Positions 52,658 through 63,351 of a DNA stretch of 64,000 nucleotides are shown here, piece after piece. The stretch's first letter is position 1. The number at the start of each line of letters is the position of its first letter. Origin of the DNA: Pseudomonadota bacterium (GTDB taxonomy: Bacteria > Pseudomonadota > Gammaproteobacteria > Halothiobacillales > Halothiobacillaceae); assembly GCA_021801265.1 (NCBI GenBank), contig JAJYYE010000001.1:558001-622000 (forward strand), in the 5' to 3' direction. The translations under genes and the position numbers were made by a program. The notes below the pieces were generated by a model. That model was not told where the DNA came from. It searched no databases and was given only the letters and a program-made list of their open reading frames with translations.

Positions 52658-54520
52658 TCAAATGGAAATTTTAGTTAAACGCGTCCGATGACCATAAATC
52701 AGATTCACCAACGCACGGGTGACCATGATGGCGGTGAACAACGAGGCAGAAATCCCGATCATCAGCGTCACTGCAAAGCCTTTGACCGGGCCGGCGCCCA
52801 GCGCAAACAGGACAACCGCAGCCAGGAGCGTGGTGACGTGCGAATCGATAATCGTGGCAAATGCCCGCTCATATCCGGCTTTAATGGCGGTCTGCGGCGT
52901 GAGGCCGTTACGTAACTCTTCCCGAATCCGCTCGTTAATCAATACGTTGGCATCCACCGCGATCCCAAGCGTGAGTACCATCCCCGCAATTCCCGGCAAG
53001 GTGAGCGTGGCCTGCAGGAGTGAGAGTACGGCGACAATCAGGATGAGGTTCACACCTAAGGCGGCCACTGCGGTAACGCCGAACACGCGGTAATAAACCA
53101 GCATGAACGCGGCGACCAAGGCAAAGCCGAGAATGGAGGCATTGACCCCGGCTTGAATGTTTTGCGCGCCGAGGCTAGGGCCTACTGTGCGTTCTTCCAC
53201 AATATCCATCGGCGCACGCAGGGCCCCGGCGCGCAGCAGGAGGGCTAAATCACGCGCTTCATTGGGCGAGTCCAAGCCCGTAATTTGGAACCGATTAGCG
53301 AGTTGATCCTGTATGGTGGCCACATTGATGACCTGTTCGATCACTTTTTTCTCTTTGACCGGCTTGTCGTTGACCATTTTGGTCTCGGTACGATGCTCAA
53401 TGAACACCACGCCCATCTGTTTGCCAATGTTTTGGCCGGTGATGTCGGCCATGCGGCGCGCGCCTTGGCCATCGAGGTTCACAAAGACGGCAGGCGAGCC
53501 GGAGCGTTGATCGAACCCCGATGAGGCACCGGTAATGCGATCGCCGGTCACAATGACTTGGCGTTTTAACAAGACAGGCTGGCCATTTTTCTCGTGATAT
53601 AAACGGGAATCTGGTGGTGTACGCCCCGATTGCTGGGCGTCGATCCAATCGGTTGGCGTGCCCGAAACCAAACGGAACTCTAGCGTGGCGGTGGCGCCGA
53701 TAATCTCTTTGGCGCGCACCGTGTCCTGAATCCCCGGCAATTCGACCACGATACGATCATCACCTTGCTGTTGAATTAAGGGTTCTGCCACACCCAGCTC
53801 GTTCACGCGATTGCGCAGGGTGGTGATGTTTTGATCGACGGCGGCTTTGCGCTCTGCCATCGCGCCTGCATCGGTAAATTTAGCGGTGAGATACGGCTGA
53901 CCATTGTGTTCTTCATTGGCGAAGACTAATTCAGGATAATTGCCTGCCATCGATTTGTTTGCCGCATCGCGGGCTGCGGTATCGGGAAAACGTAGCGCAA
54001 TTTCATTGTCATTGTCGACATCGGCACTGATGTAGCGAATATTGGCGTGGCGTAAATCACCCCGCATGCCATCAACCCGACGCTCTAGCGCCGTTTTTAT
54101 CGCAGACTGCATATCGATTTGCATCAAAAAATGTACCCCACCCCGTAAATCCAGCCCCAAGTACATCGGCTTGGCACCGAGATCCAGCATCCAGCGCGGT
54201 GCAGCGGGTGCGAGATTCAAGGCGACGGGATATTCATCGCCCAGTGCTTCCCGTACTATATTGACGGCCCTGAGCTGGGCATCGGTGGAGTCAAACTGGA
54301 TCAGACCGTCTTTGTCTTCCACGCGGGCACTCTTTACGGCGATATGCACGGCTTTGAGCGCCGCGACGGCTCGATCTACCGCCGCCTGATCCATCACGGC
54401 ATTGCGTTTGGAAATTTGTAGCGCCGGGTTTTCACCATAAATATTCGGCAAAGCATAAAAAAGTGCGAATAAGAGCACCAAGATAATGAGCAGGTTTTTC
54501 CACCACGGATAACGATTCAT
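52658..54520 (-). CDS. secD: Protein-export membrane protein SecD
   Basis: 620 residues. The first helix (N-L-L-I-I-L-V-L-L-F-A-L-F-Y-A-L-P-N) is followed by the D-L-R-G-G-V-H-F motif (about 123-130), the P1 periplasmic domains and the RND-type membrane domain with D-A-N-V-L-I-N-E-R-I-R-E-E (about 527-539). Length is typical of gammaproteobacterial SecD. Confidence 0.96.
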   Translation of the reverse strand: MNRYPWWKNLLIILVLLFALFYALPNIYGENPALQISKRNAVMDQAAVDRAVAALKAVHIAVKSARVEDKDGLIQFDSTDAQLRAVNIVREALGDEYPVALNLAPAAPRWMLDLGAKPMYLGLDLRGGVHFLMQIDMQSAIKTALERRVDGMRGDLRHANIRYISADVDNDNEIALRFPDTAARDAANKSMAGNYPELVFANEEHNGQPYLTAKFTDAGAMAERKAAVDQNITTLRNRVNELGVAEPLIQQQGDDRIVVELPGIQDTVRAKEIIGATATLEFRLVSGTPTDWIDAQQSGRTPPDSRLYHEKNGQPVLLKRQVIVTGDRITGASSGFDQRSGSPAVFVNLDGQGARRMADITGQNIGKQMGVVFIEHRTETKMVNDKPVKEKKVIEQVINVATIQDQLANRFQITGLDSPNEARDLALLLRAGALRAPMDIVEERTVGPSLGAQNIQAGVNASILGFALVAAFMLVYYRVFGVTAVAALGVNLILIVAVLSLLQATLTLPGIAGMVLTLGIAVDANVLINERIREELRNGLTPQTAIKAGYERAFATIIDSHVTTLLAAVVLFALGAGPVKGFAVTLMIGISASLFTAIMVTRALVNLIYGHRTRLTKISI

Positions 54521-54639
54521 CGTGAACGCCTGTATTGTGCCGACCGTGACACGGGTTAGGGCGCGTTGGCTAACCAGTGGATTAGCAACGCGCGGGGCAA
54601 TTGATGACCAAGCCCGACGCGGATGGCGCCGGAATAAAA

Positions 54640-54981
54640 TTACGCCTCGCGAGTATCTTTGAGCGTGCCCTTAGGCATGACGGTCGCCACGGCGCTACGC
54701 TGAACCACAATGGTTACGCCGTCCGCGACTTCCACCACTAAGAAGGCTTCGCCTACTTTAATTACCCGGCCCAACATGCCGCCATTGGTGATGATTTCAT
54801 CGCCTTTTTCAATGGAGCTCACGAGTTTTTTGAGCTCTTTTTGACGCTTCACCTGAGGGCGAATCAGTAAAAAATACATGACGCCAAAAATCAGAATCAG
54901 CGGCAGAAACGTCGCAATTAAATTGGGTTGTTGTGCGGCTGCTGGCGCGGCTTCTGCCAAGGCGTCGGAAATAAAAAACAT
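54640..54981 (-). CDS. yajC: Preprotein translocase subunit YajC
   Basis: 113 residues, one transmembrane helix (about 24-42) with F-L-L-I-R-P-Q-x-K-R-x-K-E and the following E-K-G-D-E-I-I-T-N-G-G core. It binds SecDF. Classic position between tgt and secD. Confidence 0.94.
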   Translation of the reverse strand: MFFISDALAEAAPAAAQQPNLIATFLPLILIFGVMYFLLIRPQVKRQKELKKLVSSIEKGDEIITNGGMLGRVIKVGEAFLVVEVADGVTIVVQRSAVATVMPKGTLKDTREA

Positions 54982-55117
54982 GGCTGGTTTTCCCTTCGTT
55001 AAGTGTGTTGTGATCGGTAGCCGAACGGGTCGGCTCTGTTAAAAATCGGGGATTAGTATGCCACAGACGAATCAAGTTCCCTGTTTTTTAGCCTTTTTCC
55101 CCGGAATTCATTCGGAG

Positions 55118-57347
<2,230 letters not shown>

Positions 57348-58159
57348 GGCGCGTGAAGTTTAGCACGGCTGCCCACAAGAACCTGTTCAAAGTCTCGCTG
57401 AAGCGCCTCGTTACGTTAAAAGCACTCTCGTATGTGCTCATATACGCCGTGTATGTTGCGCTTTTTCGGGTGTTTTACCTTGCGCTGCATCACTTGATCA
57501 AGATTTTGAACAGGTTCCAAGCAATATTGGGGGGAAGATATTGAGGTTTTGAACGTGCTGAGTTTGTGCGTGGTTCTTGTTGGGAGCCATCCTGTGGCCT
57601 AGAACGCATCCCTGTGCTCGATCCCGGTGCACCCATCATGGGCTGTTGAGTTGAGTAAAACACTGCCCATCCGTAGGCATTCATGGGGTTTATCGCCCAG
57701 ACGATCAATCCAATCACCATTCAACCAATCAAGGGGTGAATCCTTCGTCCCCGGTGGCGCATCCTTTGCTGCTCATCTTGAGCGGGTGGTTATTCCCTCA
57801 ACCAGCGTTCGTCCCTGTCGTCTCATCCTTGAACCCATCAATGTGCGACTTCCTGTCACGATCATCCGTGATCAAAGGTATCCTTGTCTTGTTTGCCCGT
57901 CCCGGGCGATCTTCCCTGCTGCGCTCATCCAGAGCGGGGGTGCGAATCCCCATCCATGGGTTGCCGACGTTCCATCGAATCATTTCCTATGTCGCGGTAT
58001 CCATCAGCGAGCCATGCCGGCGTCCTGCCGCTGTGTTCCTAACACAAACGCATCATGACGAACAAATATGACAAGTTGTAGCGTCATCGCGCCCGAGTTC
58101 CGTCAGAATTTGCGGTTTTTTTTGTAGGAAGTTTCCTACATCGGTTGTAGTGCGGGGGT
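57348..58159. other. 812-base gap with repeat B2 and no secure gene
   Basis: 57379-57517 is repeat B2. A minus-strand frame 57490-57720 (76 codons, a hydrophobic start M-V-I-G-L-I-V-W-A then Ser/Gln/Pro-rich) ends inside B2 and may be a small membrane-anchored protein whose tail was overwritten by the repeat; no ribosome-binding site supports it. Other frames up to 143 codons overlap each other on both strands and look random. No tRNA was confirmed. Confidence 0.45.
57379..57517. repeat. Dispersed repeat B2 (139 bases, inverted-repeat ends)
   Basis: The left end GAACCTGTTCAAAGTCT (57379-57395) is repeated inverted at 57501-57517 with one mismatch. The interior has GTTAAAAGC, ATATACGCCGTGTATG and CTTTTTCGGGTG, largely shared with B3. 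No coding capacity. Likely a non-autonomous mobile element or structured intergenic repeat. Confidence 0.78.
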
Positions 58160-58981
58160 TTATTGATCGCACAACGGTGCGAATTGACGGCAACCCTGCA
58201 GAAAAAACTGGCGAACGCCGCGGATAAATCCTCGCGGGTCCTCGGTGTGTGGCCAATGTTTGGTGTTATTGAGGGTGTACAGACAGCCACCAGGGAAATT
58301 GCGCGCCATTACCGGACGATCTTCCGGTTCGATATACGCTGAGCCCGCGCCGCGAATGAACAGAGCCGGGCCGCAAAAAAACCCATTCAGCCCGGGCATG
58401 AGTGACGTTTCGGGATAGGCCTGCTGCAAGGTATCCAAATTAAATCGCCAGCGCCAAGCGAGCCGGTTGTCTTGGGTTTCATGGCCTAAATTGGCGGCCA
58501 AAAAAGCCCTGACATCAGGGTCAAATACGAACGGCGCCATCTGCGCCCGGGCAGATTCTCGGGATGTGAGTGTGGCTAAATCCACTGCGCGCAGTGCCGA
58601 GAACACATCCTGATGCCATGCGGGATAGGCCTTGGGCGCAATATCAACCACCACCATATGGGTAAACCGCTCTGGCGCCCGATCGGCCAGTACCATGGCC
58701 AATTTGCCCCCCAAAGAATGCCCAATCAGCCGCGCGCGCTCTAACCCTAATCGATCCATGAGCCGCAGCACATCATCGGCCATGGCCTCATAGCTTAAGC
58801 CTTCAGCCCACGGAGAGCGGCCGTGGTTGCGCAAATCAATGTTAATGACCCGGTACGCATCAGCTAAATCACGAGCTACGCCGCGCCAATTCGCCAGGGA
58901 ACCAAATAAACCGTGCATAATGAGCACGGGTAACCCGCCGCCCGATTCTTCAAAATGGAGCTGGACTGTCGAATGTGGCAT
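58160..58981 (-). CDS. Alpha/beta-fold hydrolase (YbfF type)
   Basis: 273 residues. Alpha/beta hydrolase with oxyanion sequence H-G-L-F-G-S (about residues 23-28), R-N-H-G-R-S-P (about 52-58), nucleophile elbow G-H-S-L-G-G (about 90-95), and a late catalytic His in the H-W-P-H region. Matches the YbfF/acyl-CoA-esterase branch. The ATG at 58981 has AAGGAA at a spacing of about 10; a start at 59017 is possible. Upstream is repeat B3, so its leader may carry that structure. Confidence 0.85.
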   Translation of the reverse strand: MPHSTVQLHFEESGGGLPVLIMHGLFGSLANWRGVARDLADAYRVINIDLRNHGRSPWAEGLSYEAMADDVLRLMDRLGLERARLIGHSLGGKLAMVLADRAPERFTHMVVVDIAPKAYPAWHQDVFSALRAVDLATLTSRESARAQMAPFVFDPDVRAFLAANLGHETQDNRLAWRWRFNLDTLQQAYPETSLMPGLNGFFCGPALFIRGAGSAYIEPEDRPVMARNFPGGCLYTLNNTKHWPHTEDPRGFIRGVRQFFLQGCRQFAPLCDQ

Positions 58982-59033
58982 GGCTAAATAGTTCCTTAAC
59001 TTACGGCGAAATTTGATCATTCTGTTGGCTAAG

Positions 59034-59240
59034 CGCCTGTTCACGATCTCGCTGAAATGCGCATCCTGTTCTCGCACCTCTTGGGCAGGGATGCCCAAGA
59101 GGTGCGATGCGGGGAGAGGCGCTTGAATCATTGCGGCGTTAAAAGCCCCTCAAAATGCGCACATATCTCTGTGTATGCTGCGTTTTGTCGGGTGCTTTTG
59201 CCTTGCGCTGCGTCGTTTGATCAAGACATTGAACAGGTTC
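59034..59240. repeat. Dispersed repeat B3 with a nested long hairpin
   Basis: Left end CGCCTGTTCACGATCTCGC and right end GAACAGGTTC correspond to B2. An extra segment after the left end includes the palindrome at 59072-59107. The right half (GTTAAAAGC, TGTGTATG, TGTCGGGTGCTTT, CTTGCGCTGCGTC) follows B2 closely. Confidence 0.72.
59072..59107. other. Perfect 16-bp hairpin with GGGA loop
   Basis: The stem TCGCACCTCTTGGGCA pairs without mismatch with TGCCCAAGAGGTGCGA across a GGGA loop. There is no T run, so it is not a standard terminator. It lies inside repeat B3, upstream of the hydrolase gene on the minus strand. Confidence 0.8.
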
Positions 59241-59333
59241 TAATATGGAGCCAACAATCTGCGCATAATACCACTCTGGCTGGGTTGCCATTCGCCCTCC
59301 GCCACCCAACGCTCACACACCATAGAAGTCATC

Positions 59334-60656
59334 ATGCCTACTCCCGATTATTCAGTCCCCTTATCTTCCGCTGTATTGCCGGCACCGGAGCTCACTACTG
59401 CGCGTGTATTTCCCGTGCAAATTCAGCGTGCGGCTGCCTTGCTGGATAGCATTCAAACGGAAGGCATTCCCAGTGATCGCGCGCTGCAGCACGCATTTCG
59501 CGCTGACCGGAAAATGGGTAAGCGTGACCGCGCCCAATTACAGGTTTTAGTTTTTTTTGTGCTCCGTCATTGGCGATTGCTGGACACGTTGCTGGGTGCG
59601 CCTGCCGACATTGAGCGTAGCTCATCCTTGCAGCGTCTCGGCGCGGCCTTATCGTTGGCCGGTCAACTGGATGACACCTTGACCGCCCTGACCGGCGTGA
59701 ATGGCTCCACGCTTTCGTCCTGCCGTGAGGAAAATTTGTCACTGGCGGCGCGCTTAAGCCTCACCGATGCCGATATGAGTCGCCTGCAGACTGCATTTGG
59801 TATTGATGCCGTTGTCGTCGGGCAGGTGCTTCTTGAGCGTGCGCCGCTGGATATTCGCGTCAACACCCGTGTGACGACGCCCTCTGCGCTGCAGGCTGGA
59901 TTACATGCTGCAGGCATCCCCAGTACGCCCATTCCCGGCCTGCCGCTTGGCCTGCGCTTAGCCGATAACACGGCACTGACGACTTTGGATTTATTCAAAA
60001 CGGGTGCGTTTGAAATCCAGGCTGCGGGCAGCCAGTGGATTATTGAAGCCTGCCAAGCGGATGAGGGTATGAGTGTGCTGGATTTGTGCGCAGGCGCGGG
60101 CGGCAAGGCTCTGGGTTTGGCGCAAGCGGTCGGTGAAACCGGACGCGTATTAGCCTGTGATGTCGATTTTGAGCGTTTGAGCCGTTTGCCCGAACGTAGC
60201 GACCGCGCGGGCTGGAAAAACATTGAATGCCAACCCATCGACCATAGCCGCGACCGCGAAGTGTTGCGGCGCGCGCCGTTTGACCGCGTGCTGATTGATG
60301 CGCCCTGTTCCGGTTCCGGTACATTTCGTCGGCACCCTGAACTGAAGCAAGCCGCCATTGATTTACCCGCCTTGTGCGCCATACAGCAGCAATTACTGGA
60401 TGATGCGGCCGACGTGACGTGTCCGGGTGGCTTGCTTGTTTATGCGACCTGTAGCCTGTGGGTGGAAGAAAACGAAACTCAGGTTCACGCATTTTTGCAG
60501 CGCCACCCCGATTGGGGCCTCGATAACTTGCCTGATTCAATGGTGCGGTACGTCGACGTAGCACGGGATGGCGTGTCGAAAGGCATGGCCAGAATTCGGC
60601 CCGATGTCCACGGCGGGGATGGGTTTTTCTTTGCCGTATTACGGGCGCCGCAGTAA
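59334..60656 (+). CDS. RsmB/NOP-family RNA m5C methyltransferase
   Basis: 440 residues. N-terminal NusB-like RNA-binding part (about 25-150) and a Rossmann methyltransferase with SAM site V-L-D-L-C-A-G-A-G-G-K (about 246-256), P-C in D-A-P-C-S-G-S-G-T-F-R-R-H-P-E (about 323-337) and the second catalytic cysteine in Y-A-T-C-S-L (about 371-376). Methylates cytosine, as RsmB does on 16S rRNA position 967; it is divergent enough from RsmB that the exact target is not assured. Confidence 0.87.
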   Translation: MPTPDYSVPLSSAVLPAPELTTARVFPVQIQRAAALLDSIQTEGIPSDRALQHAFRADRKMGKRDRAQLQVLVFFVLRHWRLLDTLLGAPADIERSSSLQRLGAALSLAGQLDDTLTALTGVNGSTLSSCREENLSLAARLSLTDADMSRLQTAFGIDAVVVGQVLLERAPLDIRVNTRVTTPSALQAGLHAAGIPSTPIPGLPLGLRLADNTALTTLDLFKTGAFEIQAAGSQWIIEACQADEGMSVLDLCAGAGGKALGLAQAVGETGRVLACDVDFERLSRLPERSDRAGWKNIECQPIDHSRDREVLRRAPFDRVLIDAPCSGSGTFRRHPELKQAAIDLPALCAIQQQLLDDAADVTCPGGLLVYATCSLWVEENETQVHAFLQRHPDWGLDNLPDSMVRYVDVARDGVSKGMARIRPDVHGGDGFFFAVLRAPQ

Positions 60657-60793
60657 CCTGAACCGATTCGCCGCCCACGCCGATGACAGGATACTATCGA
60701 CAAACCGCGTGGGCGGCGGCAAAATTTTGCTGCATTTCCATTGCTTATTCTTTAAATGGCGCTTTTTTACAGCGCTCTGCACGGTTATCCAAC

Positions 60794-61003
60794 ATGTTCA
60801 AATCACCGTTTTTCTCTCGGGCCGCGGCGTGCGGTCAGGTTGCTCTGCCAGTGCTCATGGGGGCGCTCCTTTCGGGTTGTGGGCAAAACGGCCCGTTGGT
60901 TTTGCCGCCGCAAACGCAAGCCGCCCCAACGCCTGTCCCTGCCGCTGTGTCCGCTTCAGTTCAACCCACGCCCGCCATTGAGAGAGTAATCTCCGCATCA
61001 TGA
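60794..61003 (+). CDS. lptM: Small lipoprotein LptM (YifL-like)
   Basis: 69-residue lipoprotein. Signal peptide with lipobox L-L-S-G-C (C29), directly followed by G-Q-N-G-P-L, the family hallmark, then a Pro/Ala-rich tail. LptM helps assemble the LptDE lipopolysaccharide translocon. The ATG at 60794 was chosen because the lipobox then lies at the proper distance. It overlaps lysA by 4 bases, a common arrangement. Confidence 0.88.
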   Translation: MFKSPFFSRAAACGQVALPVLMGALLSGCGQNGPLVLPPQTQAAPTPVPAAVSASVQPTPAIERVISAS

Positions 61004-62292
61004 TCCGCTTACCGTACCCCCATCTTGCCCGCAATGCCGATCAGGCGCTTAACCTGGACGGCTACCCCTTAAGCCACATTGCTGCGGAGTTTGATACACC
61101 AACGTATGTCTACTCAAGCGCCGCTATTGCACAGGCGTATCAGTCGCTGACCGCCGCTTTTGGTGATCGCAAACACCAGATTTGTTACGCCGTCAAAGCC
61201 AACAGTAATCTCGCCATTCTTGCACTGTTAGCGAAGCTGGGTGCCGGGTTTGACATTGTTTCAGGCGGCGAATTGGCGCGGGTGCTGAAAGCGGGTGGTG
61301 CGCCGAAAAAGATTGTGTTTTCCGGCGTGGGTAAACGGGCGGCGGAAATTCGCCAAGCGCTTGAAGCCGGAATTGGTTGCTTGAATGTCGAGTCAGTGTC
61401 GGAGCTTGCCCGCATCAGCGGCATTGCACAGGAATTGGGTGTCGTTGCGCCCATCTCATTGCGGGTGAACCCGGATGTGGATGCCAAAACCCACCCGTAT
61501 ATTTCCACGGGCCTTAAAGACAATAAATTCGGCATTCCGATTGAGCAAGCGCCGGATTTATATCGGTATACGGCCCGTGATCCGCATTTGCGTATCGTCG
61601 GCATCGATTGCCATATCGGCTCGCAACTCACCGATGTCAGCCCGTTTGCCGCTGCGGCAGAGCGGGTATTGGCGTTGCTGGATGTCCTGATTCTGGAAGG
61701 CATTGAACTCCATCATCTGGATCTAGGTGGCGGACTTGGCATTCGCTACACCGATGAGCATCCGCCGACTGCTGCCGACTGGGTGAATACGGTGGTGAGC
61801 GTGATTGATCAACATCCCATCGCGCGGCGCTTGCCTTTGATGCTGGAGCCGGGGCGGTTTCTGGTTGGTCCCGCAGGCGTGCTGTTAAGCCGGGTGGAGT
61901 ATCTCAAACCACACCCTGCGGAGGGTAAGTCGTTTGCGATTGTCGACGCCGCCATGAACGATTTGATGCGCCCTGCGTTGTATGGCAGCGTGATGGATAT
62001 TGTGGCGGTTCGGCCGCTACCCGTTTGTACGCCCGCTGTCTGGGAAATTGTAGGCCCGGTCTGTGAAACCGGCGATTTTCTGGGGCATGAGCGGCATTTA
62101 GCGCTTGCTGAAGGTGACCTCATCGCTATTTTAGGTGCGGGTGCCTATGGATTTTCCATGGCCTCGAATTACAACACCCGGGGCCGTCCGGCGGAAGTGC
62201 TGATCGATGCAGGCAGCGCGCATCTCATCCGCGCGCGCGAAACGACGGAGTCCTTATGGGTTAATGAGCAGATTCCGGTCAATTATCAATAG
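61000..62292 (+). CDS. lysA: Diaminopimelate decarboxylase
   Basis: 430 residues. Pyridoxal-phosphate alanine-racemase-fold enzyme making lysine from meso-diaminopimelate. PLP lysine in Y-A-V-K-A-N-S-N (about residues 64-71), H-I-G-S-Q (about 205-209), the G-G-G-L-G-I phosphate loop (about 246-251), and the C-terminal active-site C-E-T-G-D of the partner chain. Length normal. Confidence 0.96.
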   Translation: MIRLPYPHLARNADQALNLDGYPLSHIAAEFDTPTYVYSSAAIAQAYQSLTAAFGDRKHQICYAVKANSNLAILALLAKLGAGFDIVSGGELARVLKAGGAPKKIVFSGVGKRAAEIRQALEAGIGCLNVESVSELARISGIAQELGVVAPISLRVNPDVDAKTHPYISTGLKDNKFGIPIEQAPDLYRYTARDPHLRIVGIDCHIGSQLTDVSPFAAAAERVLALLDVLILEGIELHHLDLGGGLGIRYTDEHPPTAADWVNTVVSVIDQHPIARRLPLMLEPGRFLVGPAGVLLSRVEYLKPHPAEGKSFAIVDAAMNDLMRPALYGSVMDIVAVRPLPVCTPAVWEIVGPVCETGDFLGHERHLALAEGDLIAILGAGAYGFSMASNYNTRGRPAEVLIDAGSAHLIRARETTESLWVNEQIPVNYQ

Positions 62293-62319
62293 AATAAAAT
62301 TAGAAATATTTGTATATTG

Positions 62320-62356
62320 ATAGGTTTTATCTATTGAAATAATTAAAACTTTTAAT
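62320..62356 (+). promoter_or_regulatory. OxyR-like binding site upstream of the peroxiredoxin fusion
   Basis: Four 4-base blocks at exact 7-base spacing: ATAG-N7-CTAT-N7-ATTA-N7-TAAT. The first half matches the OxyR consensus ATAGnTnnnAnCTAT fully; the second half is degenerate but keeps the dyad. It lies about 100 bases before the ATG at 62459. No oxyR gene is in the window. Confidence 0.65.
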
Positions 62357-62458
62357 TTCAAACGAAAAGCGGCTTAGCGTATTGTCATCACCCTTCAATG
62401 AAAAAGGTTTTAACTCATTGGAAGGCCACCCCCCTATGAATCACTCAAGGAGAACATC

Positions 62459-63193
62459 ATGCTCGAAAATCGTGAAGGCCAACGTGTACCCCAGGCCATA
62501 TTCCGCATCCGCCAAAATAATCAATGGGTCGATGTCACCACCGATGATCTGTTCAAAGGCAAAACTGTCGCGGTATTTTCCCTGCCCGGCGCGTTCACGC
62601 CGACCTGCTCATCCAGCCATGTGCCCCGTTTTAATGAACTGGCACCGGTTTTTGCCCAGCATGGTGTCGATGACATCGTCTGTTTATCCGTGAACGATAC
62701 GTTCGTGATGAATGAATGGGCGGCCGATCAAAAAGCCGAACACATCCACTTCATCCCCGACGGCAATGGCGAGTTCACCGCTGGCATGGGGATGTTGGTC
62801 GATAAGGAAAACTTGGGTTTTGGCAAGCGCTCCTGGCGTTATTCGATGCTGGTACGCGATGGCGTGATTGAAAAGATGTTCATTGAGCCGAATGTTGAAG
62901 GCGATCCCTACGAGGTGTCTGATGCCGACACCATGCTCGACTGGTTGGCGCCCAAGGCCGCTAAACCCCATTCCGTGATGTTGTTCTCTCGTCGTACCTG
63001 TCCATTCTGCGCACGTGCCAAAGGTATGTTGCACGATGCAGGTATGGCCTTCGACGAGATTTTGGTGGGCGAGCATGTCAATCTGCGCGCCTTGCGTGCG
63101 GCCACGGGTTCCGAGTCAGTGCCGCAGGTGTTTATCGACGGCAAGCTGATCGGCGGTAGCGATAACTTGGCCGAATGGATGGCGGCGCGCTAA
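62459..63193 (+). CDS. Peroxiredoxin-glutaredoxin fusion (hybrid Prx5)
   Basis: 244 residues. An N-terminal Prx5-type peroxiredoxin with peroxidatic Cys in G-A-F-T-P-T-C (C50) is joined to a C-terminal glutaredoxin (about 170-244) with C-P-F-C (181-184) and the S-V-P-Q-V-F-I-D-G glutathione site. The enzyme reduces peroxides with glutathione without a separate glutaredoxin. AAGGAGA precedes the ATG. The glutathione reductase gene that would regenerate GSH follows on the same strand, and an OxyR-like site lies upstream. Confidence 0.95.
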   Translation: MLENREGQRVPQAIFRIRQNNQWVDVTTDDLFKGKTVAVFSLPGAFTPTCSSSHVPRFNELAPVFAQHGVDDIVCLSVNDTFVMNEWAADQKAEHIHFIPDGNGEFTAGMGMLVDKENLGFGKRSWRYSMLVRDGVIEKMFIEPNVEGDPYEVSDADTMLDWLAPKAAKPHSVMLFSRRTCPFCARAKGMLHDAGMAFDEILVGEHVNLRALRAATGSESVPQVFIDGKLIGGSDNLAEWMAAR

Positions 63194-63351
63194 GGGTTCA
63201 ACCCTGCGTTGCGTGTCGGCAGACTGACAGCGCCGACACCGAATCTCAAGCGGGTGTGCCCAGCACATCATTCCAAACTCAGACATCTTGGGCGCGCCCG
63301 TTTCGGCTTCGGATTGATTTTTATACTCACACAATATTAAGGTACGACTTC

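Larger units (their letters stand above)
58982..59333. other. Divergent gap holding repeat B3
   Basis: 352 bases between the hydrolase and the RNA methyltransferase. Repeat B3 occupies about 59034-59240 and contains a perfect 16-bp hairpin. The remaining 93 bases before 59334 hold no recognisable promoter. Confidence 0.5.

Noticed and set aside
57935-57951. tRNA T-arm-like sequence (GGGG-TGCGAAT-CCCC)
   Set aside because: No matching acceptor, D or anticodon stems could be found around it, and the loop lacks the TTC start.
57627-58058. 143-codon plus-strand frame in the gap after queA
   Set aside because: Overlapped by other frames on both strands, no ribosome-binding site and no recognisable protein features.
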